From Massilia eburnea (GTDB lineage Bacteria > Pseudomonadota > Gammaproteobacteria > Burkholderiales > Burkholderiaceae_D), in NCBI RefSeq assembly GCF_009720745.1, contig NZ_WNKX01000023.1, forward strand, positions 1 through 64,000: DNA of 64,000 nt, given 5' to 3'. Both the position numbers and the translations under genes were made by a program. The number at the start of each line of letters is the position of its first letter. The stretch's first letter is position 1. Below the pieces are notes generated by a model. The model saw only the letters and a list, made by a program, of their open reading frames with translations. It had not been told where the DNA came from and made no database searches. Shown here piece by piece: positions 25,536 to 33,635 of this stretch.

Positions 25536-27527
25536 TTAGATGACTGCTTTGACTTTTGCCACGACATTGTCGACGGTGAAGCCGAAGTGCTTGAACAGCA
25601 CGCCAGCCGGTGCGGACTCGCCGAAGGTGTCGATGCCGACCACGGCGCCTTCCAGGCCCACATACTTGTACCAGAAAGCGGTGACGCCTGCTTCAATCGC
25701 CACACGTGGCAGGCCCTTGGTCAGCACGGATGCCTTGTAGGCTGCATCCTGGCGGTCGAACACGTCGGTCGACGGCATGGAAACCACGCGTACCGGGGTG
25801 CCGGCTGCCTTCAGTTCAGCAGCGGCTTTCATGGCCAGTTCCACTTCGGAACCGGTGGCGATCAGGATGGCCTTGGCATCGGCTTCGTTGGTCAGCACGT
25901 AGCCGCCCTTGGCGATGTTGGCGATCTTGTCGGCCGAACGCTCGATGAACGGCAGGTTCTGGCGCGAGAAGATCAGGGTCGACGGGCCGTCCTTGCGCTT
26001 GATGGACTCGCCCCATGCCACCATCGATTCGACGGTGTCGGCTGGACGCCAGTTATCCAGGTTAGGGATCAGGCGCAGCGAGGACACGTGCTCGACGGAC
26101 TGGTGGGTCGGGCCGTCTTCGCCCAGGCCGATCGAGTCGTGGGTGAACACGAACAGGGAGCGCTGCTTCATCAGCGCAGCCATGCGCAGGGCGTTGCGGC
26201 TGTAGTCGGCGAAGGTCAGGAAGGTCGCGCCGAACGGGATGTAGCCGCCGTGCAGGGCGACGCCGTTCATGATGGCGGACATGCCGAACTCGCGCACGCC
26301 GTAGTTGATGTGGTTGCCTGGTACGCCGGAACGAACGGCGATGCATTCCTTCCAGTTGGTCAGGTTGGAGCCGGTCAGGTCGGCCGAGCCGCCCAGGAAT
26401 TCCGGCAGCACTGGCGCCAGCGCCTGGATCGCGTTCTGCGATGCCTTGCGGGTAGCGATGGTCTCTTTCTTTTCAACGCAGGCGGCGATGGCGGCGTCCA
26501 GGGTCGCCTGGAAGTTGCCTGGCAGCTCGCCCTTCATGCGGCGGGTCAGTTCTGCGGCTTCGCGCGGGTAGGCAGCGGCGTACTTGTCGAACATCGCATT
26601 CCATTCCGCTTCGAACGCGGCGCCCTGCTTCTTGAAGTCCCAGGCTTCCTTGACGTCGGCCGGGATATCGAACGGCTCGGCACCCCAGGAAATGTACTCG
26701 CGCACTGCGGCGATTTCCTTGTCGCCCAGCGGTGCGCCGTGCACCTTGTCGCCGCCTTGCAGGTTTGGCGAACCCTTGCCGATGATGGTCTTGCAGCAGA
26801 TCAGGGTTGGCTTGTCGGACTTCTTGGCTTGTTCGATAGCGACCGACAGTGCTGCCACGTCGTGGCCGTCCACGCTGCGGATCACGTTCCAGCCGTAGGC
26901 TTCGAAACGTTTAGGGGTGTCGTCGGTGAACCAGCCTTCAACCTTGCCGTCGATGGAGATGCCGTTGTCGTCGTACAGGGCGATCAGCTTCTTCAGGCCC
27001 AGGGTGCCGGCCAGCGAGCATACTTCATGCGAGATGCCTTCCATCAGGCAGCCGTCGCCCAGGAAGGCGTAGGTGTAATGGTCAACAACTTCGAAGCCTG
27101 GCTTGTTGAACTCAGAAGCCAGCAGCCACTCAGCCAGCGCCATGCCGACTGCATTGGCGATGCCCTGGCCCAGCGGGCCGGTGGTGGTTTCCACGCCTGG
27201 GGTGTAGCCGACTTCCGGGTGGCCCGGGGTCTTGGAGTGCAGCTGGCGGAAATTCTTGATCTCTTCCATCGGCAAGTCGTAACCCGACAGGTGCAGCAGC
27301 GCGTAGTGCAGCATCGAGCCATGGCCGTTGGACAGCAGGAAGCGGTCGCGGTTGACCCAGGCTGGGTTGGTCGGGTTGTGGCGGTGATGACCGCTCCACA
27401 GTGCTACGGCAATCTCAGCCATGCCCATTGGCATGCCTGGGTGGCCGGAATTGGCCTTCTGCACAGCGTCCATTGCCAGCGCACGGATTGCGTTGGCCAT
27501 TTTGGTGAAGGGGAGCGAAGTATTCAT
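25536..27527 (-). CDS. tkt: Transketolase
   Basis: Thiamine-diphosphate enzyme that moves two-carbon units between sugar phosphates in the non-oxidative pentose phosphate pathway. With the start MNTSLPFTKMAN the length is 663 residues, the same as E. coli TktA. The frame stays open 36 codons further upstream, but that extension is unlike the family. Motifs include HPGMPMG, the thiamine-binding GDG at 157-159 with a following Glu, and FTHDSIGLGEDGPTHQ in the pyrimidine domain. The ribosome site is weak (CCTCGAT region). It is first gene of the tkt-gap unit and is divergent from rsmE with 125 nt between. Confidence 0.96.
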   Translation of the reverse strand: MNTSLPFTKMANAIRALAMDAVQKANSGHPGMPMGMAEIAVALWSGHHRHNPTNPAWVNRDRFLLSNGHGSMLHYALLHLSGYDLPMEEIKNFRQLHSKTPGHPEVGYTPGVETTTGPLGQGIANAVGMALAEWLLASEFNKPGFEVVDHYTYAFLGDGCLMEGISHEVCSLAGTLGLKKLIALYDDNGISIDGKVEGWFTDDTPKRFEAYGWNVIRSVDGHDVAALSVAIEQAKKSDKPTLICCKTIIGKGSPNLQGGDKVHGAPLGDKEIAAVREYISWGAEPFDIPADVKEAWDFKKQGAAFEAEWNAMFDKYAAAYPREAAELTRRMKGELPGNFQATLDAAIAACVEKKETIATRKASQNAIQALAPVLPEFLGGSADLTGSNLTNWKECIAVRSGVPGNHINYGVREFGMSAIMNGVALHGGYIPFGATFLTFADYSRNALRMAALMKQRSLFVFTHDSIGLGEDGPTHQSVEHVSSLRLIPNLDNWRPADTVESMVAWGESIKRKDGPSTLIFSRQNLPFIERSADKIANIAKGGYVLTNEADAKAILIATGSEVELAMKAAAELKAAGTPVRVVSMPSTDVFDRQDAAYKASVLTKGLPRVAIEAGVTAFWYKYVGLEGAVVGIDTFGESAPAGVLFKHFGFTVDNVVAKVKAVI

Positions 27528-27652
27528 CGTATATCGAGGAAGGTTGAGTATTTGGTGCACTGCGGCAGACGCCGCTTTCGGAACCCGATATTTTACCAGA
27601 GCGTGACAGCAACGCTTAAAATTGGTGCATTTCAACCTTCTGAATTAACAAT

Positions 27653-28378
27653 ATGCCACGTTTTCACGTGCCCCAAGCCCTTGCCGCAGGCCAGCAACTG
27701 GAACTGCCCGCCGATGTCGCCCACCATATCAATGTGGTGCGCATGGTGCCGGGCGACGCGCTGACCCTGTTCAACGGCGATGGCGGCGAGTATACGGCGG
27801 TGTTGACGGAAGTGCAAAAGAAAAAAGCCTGGGCGGAAGTGAAAGTCTTCGACCCGCGCGAGGCGGAGCTGCCCTTTGCCGTAACCCTGGCCCAGGCCCT
27901 GCCTGAGGGCACCAAGATGGACTGGATTATCGAGAAGGCAATCGAACTGGGCGTGGCCGGAATCCAGCCGCTCGCGGCGCGGCGCTGCGTGGTGCGGCTG
28001 TCGGCGGAACGGGCCGAAAAAAAGCTGGAACACTGGAATGGCATCGTGGTCTCGGCTTCCGAGCAGTGCGGCCGCAACCGGCTCGCCTCGGTCGCGGCGC
28101 CGCTCGATTTCAAGGACTGGATTGCGCAGCAGGATCTGCACAAGCGGGTGATCCTGACGCCGCGCGCCACCGAATCGCTGGCCGATTGGGCGCGGCACCA
28201 GCCGGCGCAGGCCTTGAGCATCATGGTGGGACCGGAGGGTGGCTTCTCCGATGAGGAGGAAGCGGAAGCTTTGAAGCGGGGCGCCCTGCCCCTGTCGATC
28301 GGGCCGCGCGTACTGCGCACGGAAACGGCCGCGCTGGCAGCGGTCTCTATTCTTTCCGCCGCCTGGGGCGGAATCTGA
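27653..28378 (+). CDS. rsmE: 16S rRNA (uracil1498-N3)-methyltransferase
   Basis: Methylates N3 of U1498 in the 30S decoding region with S-adenosylmethionine. The 241-residue protein has the N-terminal PUA-like domain (MPRFHVPQ, HHINVVRMVPGD) and a C-terminal SPOUT knot domain with MVGPEGGFSDEE, SIGPRVLRTETAALAAVS near the end. The blocks KMDWIIEKAIELGV and SEQCGR are also family signatures. Length is normal. It is divergent from tkt and ends at a bidirectional terminator shared with receptor 4. Confidence 0.96.
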   Translation: MPRFHVPQALAAGQQLELPADVAHHINVVRMVPGDALTLFNGDGGEYTAVLTEVQKKKAWAEVKVFDPREAELPFAVTLAQALPEGTKMDWIIEKAIELGVAGIQPLAARRCVVRLSAERAEKKLEHWNGIVVSASEQCGRNRLASVAAPLDFKDWIAQQDLHKRVILTPRATESLADWARHQPAQALSIMVGPEGGFSDEEEAEALKRGALPLSIGPRVLRTETAALAAVSILSAAWGGI

Positions 28379-28408
28379 CAAGTCCCCTTCGCGTCGAGCA
28401 CGCAAGAC

Positions 28409-28448
28409 CCCAAAAAAAAACGGATACCCGAAGGTATCCGTTTTTGGG
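28409..28448. terminator. Bidirectional terminator between rsmE and receptor 4
   Basis: CGGATACC, loop CGAA, GGTATCCG, with nine A on the left and five T on the right, plus CCC/GGG outside. It serves both converging genes. Confidence 0.9.
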
Positions 28449-28469
28449 ACGCTTGCTAACTAGTTCTTA

Positions 28470-31370
28470 TTAGAACTGGTAGGTCAGGCCCATCGAGAAG
28501 AAGCGGCCAACAGCGCCAGCCTGGTGCAACGAAGCGTTGTACGCGGTCTGCGCACTAGCATTGCCGTAAGTACCAACGTCGATCGGAGGCTGACGGTCGA
28601 ACACGTTCAGGATCGCGCCACGCAGGGACAGATCCTTGGTCAGCTTGTACACCACGTTCAGGTTGGTGGTGGTGAACGACGACACGCGGCAGTAGTTCGC
28701 AGGCTGGGTTACGCCCTGGAAGTAGAGACGGCCACCAACGTCAGCAGCGCTCGAATCGCAGGAAGTGCCGCCCACCGATGGATCCAGCGTCGAGAACGAG
28801 CTGGTGTAGTTCATCGTTGCGCTTACATCCAGCGGACCACGGATATAGCCCAGGGTGAACTGTGCACGGTCTTTCGGGTTACCGGTCGCGCCGCCAACCA
28901 CGGATGGGCCTTGGGTGCCGGCCATCGACCATACGGTACCGTCAGCAGCGATCTGCTTGTAGGAAATGGTGTGCGCTGCGCTCAGGTTGGCGCGCAGGGT
29001 ACCCATCTCGCCCATGCGCCACTTGTAGCCGATGTCAGCTTCAATGCCGCTGGTCTTGGTCGAACCAGTGTTAACATACGGCGACTGTGCGTAGGCTGGC
29101 AGGCCAACTGCGGCGGTAGCGACGTAGGTGCCGCCATTGCCGTCCGAGAACTCGGTTGGCGCTGGTGCATTACGCACGAAGTTCGGTACGAAGCCTGGCA
29201 GGTTGCCGGCCGCGGTCACGATCTGGTTCTTCACTTCAATGTGGTAGTAATCCAGGGTCGCGTTCAGGTCCTTGACCGGCTCCAGGATCATACCCAGGTT
29301 GTACGAGGTCGACTTCTCAGGCGCCAGGTCTTTGTTGGTGATCTGGACGTACGGAGGGGCGATCGCGCAAGCGTTGATCTGGTTACCTGCGGTCGTGGTC
29401 TTGCCGTCCGGGCACAGGATCGGGTCAGGAATCGCGTTGAAGGTGAAGAACGAACCTGCATTACCGACTTCAGCCGGGTTAGGTGCACGGAAGCCTTTGG
29501 CGATGCCACCACGGAAGCCGATCTGCTTGGTCGGGGTCCACTTGAAGTTGGCTGCCGGGGTGAACGAGTGGCCGTAGCTGCTGTAGTGGTCATAACGAGC
29601 CGACACGTGAGCTTCCAGGCTCTTCAGCGGGTTGGCTTGCAGTTCCGCGAAGACCGCGGTGTTGGTCTCGTCGCCAATCACGAAGGCGCTGGTGCTGGCT
29701 ACCTGACCGGTCAGGGTGCGGTCAGCTGGCGGCGAATTCTGCTTACGCTTGTGCCAGTGGGTACCAACCGCCAGAGCCAGAGGACCTTCACCCAGTTGCA
29801 TCAGTTCGCGGGAACCGATCAGGTCGAGGTAGTTCAGCTTGGAGGTCAATTCATTGCTGAAGTGCGGCGAAACCATGTTCAGAATCGCTGGATCGTTGGC
29901 GCCCAGTACATTGAAGGAACCGTTGTTCAGCGCCGAGTACAGTGCAGGACGGTCGATGTAGCCGCTGTAGTTGATGTCGGACTTGACTTCGGTCATGCCC
30001 ACGCCGCCGTTGATATCCCAGCCTGCAGCCGTACCTTTGATGTCGGCAGCAAAACGGGTCGTCTTGGAGCTGTTGTCCAGGGTGTTAGTCCCGTCAACGC
30101 CAGGGATGTAGCCGTACAGGCGGGCTGGGGAGCCCAGGTTGTTGACAATGCCGCCACCGCCAACTGGTGCACCGGCTGCGAACAGGGTGCTAGCAATACG
30201 GTTGACGCCAGGGGTCAGCACGCCATTGACCAGGGTGGTGTTACCACCGAACGAGGCTGGGGAGTAGACCGCGCCCATGCCGCGATTGTTCAGGCTGTCG
30301 CGACGGAACAGGGAAGCTTTCAGGCCCAGTTCCCAGTCGTTGCCGAGCTTCTTGGTGAAGCCAGCCAGAACGTTGAAGTTCTGGGTTTTTGGCTGGATGA
30401 AGCCTTTGGTATCACGCACGATGCAGTCATCGGCCATGTACTTGTTGAAGTTGCAGTTCGAGTCCAGGAACTGATAGTTCGCTGGGTTCAGGGCTGCCGA
30501 GCCGTTGACTTTAGCGCCAGTCGGGTTGTACAGGAACGGGCTGCTGGCATGGGTCAGGAAGCCAACGGTGCTAACTGGCTTGCCATTTGCGTCCAGGCGC
30601 TGCACAGGTGCGCCCAGGTTGATGTTGTTACCGCCGCGAGCGCGCCAGTCGCGGTTGTCCCAGTCGTAGCTGTCGCGATCCTCTGTTTTGATCGCGTCCT
30701 GGCGACGGAACTCGGCAGTGATGAAGGCGTTGTAGCCGTCGCTGTCCAGGTCGCCGTAGCCGGTGCCGATCGACGCACGGTAGGTTTGACCGCCGCCGTG
30801 CTGGGTGCCGCCGCCTTCAACATTGACGCGGCCACCGGTCATGTTCTTTTTCAGGACGATGTTCACCACGCCTGCGATAGCGTCGGAACCGTAGGTTGCC
30901 GATGCGCCGCTCTTCAGGACGTCGATGTGGTCGATAGCGTCAAATGGGATCGACGAAACGTCGACGAAGGAACGCTGGGAGTCATCCGACAGCGGGTAAG
31001 GAGCGACGCGGTGGCCGTCAACCAGCACCAGGGTTGCGCCGACGGTCAGGCCGCGCAGGGAGATACCGGTTGCGCCGTTGGCGAACGCGCCGGAGAAGCC
31101 GGTACCCAGGGTACCTGCGCCGTTGGCGGCCAGGTCGGTCAGCAGTTCGGCGACCGAAGTCTTGCCACTACGCTGGATGTCCTGGGCGGTCAGCACTTGC
31201 ACCGGAGCTGCGGTTTCGGTGTCAGTACGGCTGATCAGGGAGCCGGTCACGACAACGCGCTGGACATTTTCGCCAGCTTGCTGCTGCGCCATAGCTGGCA
31301 TAGCGGCCAGAACGGCTGCGCCGCCGAAGGCCACGGACAGCGAACGAACAAGAATCGTCTTTTTCAACAT
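28470..31370 (-). CDS. TonB-dependent receptor (receptor 4)
   Basis: Outer-membrane receptor of 966 residues. The ATG at 31370 (MLKKTILVRS) was chosen because it gives a classic signal peptide (cleavage about residue 28, PAMA/Q) and has AGGAA upstream; the frame continues 18 codons further without support. The N-terminal VVVTGSLISR is the TonB-box-like segment. The plug carries ISLRGLTVGATLVLVDGHR and SGASATYGSDAIAGVVN. The barrel ends GLTYQF with a terminal Phe. Codon use is strongly biased to C-ending codons, as in receptors 1 and 2, suggesting high expression. Ligand unknown. Confidence 0.92.
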   Translation of the reverse strand: MLKKTILVRSLSVAFGGAAVLAAMPAMAQQQAGENVQRVVVTGSLISRTDTETAAPVQVLTAQDIQRSGKTSVAELLTDLAANGAGTLGTGFSGAFANGATGISLRGLTVGATLVLVDGHRVAPYPLSDDSQRSFVDVSSIPFDAIDHIDVLKSGASATYGSDAIAGVVNIVLKKNMTGGRVNVEGGGTQHGGGQTYRASIGTGYGDLDSDGYNAFITAEFRRQDAIKTEDRDSYDWDNRDWRARGGNNINLGAPVQRLDANGKPVSTVGFLTHASSPFLYNPTGAKVNGSAALNPANYQFLDSNCNFNKYMADDCIVRDTKGFIQPKTQNFNVLAGFTKKLGNDWELGLKASLFRRDSLNNRGMGAVYSPASFGGNTTLVNGVLTPGVNRIASTLFAAGAPVGGGGIVNNLGSPARLYGYIPGVDGTNTLDNSSKTTRFAADIKGTAAGWDINGGVGMTEVKSDINYSGYIDRPALYSALNNGSFNVLGANDPAILNMVSPHFSNELTSKLNYLDLIGSRELMQLGEGPLALAVGTHWHKRKQNSPPADRTLTGQVASTSAFVIGDETNTAVFAELQANPLKSLEAHVSARYDHYSSYGHSFTPAANFKWTPTKQIGFRGGIAKGFRAPNPAEVGNAGSFFTFNAIPDPILCPDGKTTTAGNQINACAIAPPYVQITNKDLAPEKSTSYNLGMILEPVKDLNATLDYYHIEVKNQIVTAAGNLPGFVPNFVRNAPAPTEFSDGNGGTYVATAAVGLPAYAQSPYVNTGSTKTSGIEADIGYKWRMGEMGTLRANLSAAHTISYKQIAADGTVWSMAGTQGPSVVGGATGNPKDRAQFTLGYIRGPLDVSATMNYTSSFSTLDPSVGGTSCDSSAADVGGRLYFQGVTQPANYCRVSSFTTTNLNVVYKLTKDLSLRGAILNVFDRQPPIDVGTYGNASAQTAYNASLHQAGAVGRFFSMGLTYQF

Positions 31371-31936
31371 TTTGGTTCCTAAAAATATTTGTTTGTCCCG
31401 ACTAAACCAAAAAAACAAGGTCACCTTTTGGGCGATACCGAAGTCAATTTAACCAATTGATTTCAGCGTAGGATGAGACCATGATCAAGTTGTCTATGTC
31501 AATAAAAGCGCCACTAATATGACAAAAAACAACAGTGCCAAAGCATTACCAGGTAGGACTACGTAGTTAGGTAAAGTTGACCTGAAAACGCGGGACTTGC
31601 CAGCAGTAGAGAGAGATTTACGATTAGAAAATCGCTTTTTTGCGATTAAGTGAAAATGCGCGTAAATTAATATTTTGACATTAACGCCAATGGGTCCGGC
31701 GATAATCAGAGGAACCCGGCGAATTAATCGGCGGGCAATTGAAATTATTGCTGAAGATAATGAAACTTGCGCCTAAGCAAGCTATCCAACACTTCAACTA
31801 TTGCACCGTTCGCTTGCGAAGTACAGTAAACGTTTGTATTTTGGCACTACGTCGTTGCGTGATTACAACCATCGAAAGCAGGTAGAATGTCGCCTTTGGG
31901 CCCGTTGCGTGCCCCATCTTGCTGAGAAAGACCACC
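31371..31936. other. 566-nt AT-rich divergent intergenic region
   Basis: It separates receptor 4 (minus) and the FAD oxidoreductase (plus) and must hold both promoters. A small hairpin, AATCGC-TTTTTTG-CGATT, lies near 31638-31655. I see no convincing gene, no repeat of the palindromic family and no clear -35/-10 pair. Base composition is clearly more AT-rich than the flanks. Confidence 0.35.
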
Positions 31937-33571
31937 ATGTTGCGACTAAACGAAATCAAGCTCCCTCTCAACCACGAGGAACCGGAACTGGCCCAGGCCA
32001 TCCTGGCCCGCCTGAAGATTTCTGCAGAGCAGATGCTGGGCTTTACCGTCTATAAGCGCAGCTATGATGCGCGAAAAAAGAGCAACATCTCCCTAATTTA
32101 CTCGATCGACGTGGAAACCACGGACGACGCCGGCATCCTGGCGCGCCGCGCGGATGACAAGCACCTGATGCCGGCGCCTGACATGGCCTACAAATTCGTC
32201 GCCCACGGCGTCAACGCCGAGGGCAAGCAGCCGCGCCCGGTCGTCATCGGCATGGGCCCTTGCGGCCTGTTCGCCGGCCTGATCCTGGCACAGATGGGCT
32301 TGAAACCCATCATCCTGGAGCGCGGCAAGACCGTGCGCGAACGGACCAAGGACACTTTCGGCTTCTGGCGCAAGCGGGTGCTGAACCCGGAATCGAACGT
32401 GCAGTTCGGCGAAGGCGGCGCGGGAACCTTCTCGGATGGCAAGCTGTACAGCCAGATCAGCGATCCAAAACACTACGGCCGCAAGGTGCTGACCGAGTTT
32501 GTGAAATCCGGTGCGCCGGAAGAAATCATCTACGTGAGCAAGCCGCACATCGGCACTTTCCGCCTGGTAAAAATGGTGGAGAACATGCGCGAGGAAATCG
32601 TGGCCCTGGGCGGCGAAATCCGCTTCGAGCAGCGCGTCACCGATTTCGACATCCGCGAGGAAAATGGCGTGCGCCAGATGCGCGGCCTGCACCTGGCCAG
32701 CGGCGAGTACATCGAAACCAACCATGTGGTGCTGGCCATCGGCCACAGCTCGCGCGACACCTTCCAGACCCTGTACGACCGTGGCGTGTACGTGGAAGCC
32801 AAGCCGTTCTCCATTGGCTTCCGCGTGGAGCACCCGCAATCGCTGATCGACCAGTGCCGCTTTGGCCCGAACGCCGGCCACCCTATCCTGGGTGCGGCCG
32901 ACTACAAGCTGGTGCACCATGCAAGCAATGGCCGCGCGGTGTACAGCTTCTGCATGTGCCCGGGGGGCACCGTGGTGGCGGCGGCGTCGGAACCAGGCCG
33001 CGTGGTCACCAACGGCATGTCCCAGTATTCGCGCGCCGAACGCAATGCCAATAGCGCCATCGTGGTGTCGATCAGCCCGGAAGTCGATTACCCTGGACAT
33101 CCGCTGGCGGGTATCGAGCTGCAGCGCCGCCTGGAGGAGAAGGCGTATGTGCTGGGCGGCTCGAACTACAACGCCCCAGGCCAGCTGATGGGCGACTTCG
33201 TGGCAGGCCGCGCGTCGAGCGATGTGGGCGCTGTGCAACCTTCGTTTAAGCCGGGCATCACCTGGACCGACCTGGCAACCATCCTGCCGGAATACGCAGT
33301 GGTGGCGCTGCGCGAAGCTTTCCCTGCCTTTGACAAGCAGGTCAAGGGCTACTTCAAGCACGACGCTGTATTGACCGGCCTGGAAACCCGTACCTCGTCG
33401 CCAATCCGCATCAAGCGCAATAACGATGATTTGCAAAGCCTGAATACGCGCGGGCTGTTCCCGGCTGGCGAGGGCGCGGGTTATGCCGGCGGCATCCTGT
33501 CCGCAGGTGTGGATGGCATCAAGGTAGCGGAAGCCGTTGCGCTGTCCATGCAGGCCGCGGACAAGGCCTGA
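31937..33571 (+). CDS. FAD-dependent oxidoreductase of the COG2509 type
   Basis: A 544-residue flavoprotein. An N-terminal domain (about 1-95, with FTVYKRSYDARKKSNISLIY) precedes the dinucleotide fold VIGMGPCGLFAGLILAQMG with the acidic LERG at 103-130. Further blocks are NVQFGEGGAGTFSDGKLY, FCMCPGGTVVAAASE, and the C-terminal LFPAGEGAGYAGGILSAGVDG that holds the FAD. This matches the widespread uncharacterised FAD-dependent dehydrogenase family. Physiological substrate unknown. The ATG at 31937 (GAGAAAG upstream) is preferred over a TTG 18 nt earlier. It is monocistronic by context. Confidence 0.9.
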   Translation: MLRLNEIKLPLNHEEPELAQAILARLKISAEQMLGFTVYKRSYDARKKSNISLIYSIDVETTDDAGILARRADDKHLMPAPDMAYKFVAHGVNAEGKQPRPVVIGMGPCGLFAGLILAQMGLKPIILERGKTVRERTKDTFGFWRKRVLNPESNVQFGEGGAGTFSDGKLYSQISDPKHYGRKVLTEFVKSGAPEEIIYVSKPHIGTFRLVKMVENMREEIVALGGEIRFEQRVTDFDIREENGVRQMRGLHLASGEYIETNHVVLAIGHSSRDTFQTLYDRGVYVEAKPFSIGFRVEHPQSLIDQCRFGPNAGHPILGAADYKLVHHASNGRAVYSFCMCPGGTVVAAASEPGRVVTNGMSQYSRAERNANSAIVVSISPEVDYPGHPLAGIELQRRLEEKAYVLGGSNYNAPGQLMGDFVAGRASSDVGAVQPSFKPGITWTDLATILPEYAVVALREAFPAFDKQVKGYFKHDAVLTGLETRTSSPIRIKRNNDDLQSLNTRGLFPAGEGAGYAGGILSAGVDGIKVAEAVALSMQAADKA

Positions 33572-33605
33572 AAAAAAACGGGCCTGGCCGCGAGGCCGGA
33601 CCCGT
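33571..33605 (-). terminator. Rho-independent terminator after receptor 5
   Basis: On the minus strand a 12-bp imperfect stem (ACGGGTCCGGCC with GGCCAGGCCCGT) and an eight-T tail. It abuts the stop codon of the convergent FAD oxidoreductase gene and lies 30 nt past the receptor stop. Confidence 0.8.
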
Positions 33606-33635
33606 CAAAGTTACACCCTCTTAGGTTCCTGGCAC

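Noticed and set aside
31798..32001. Short minus-strand frame at the start of the FAD oxidoreductase
   Set aside because: It lies over the start of a well-supported gene, has no ribosome site and shows no coding character.
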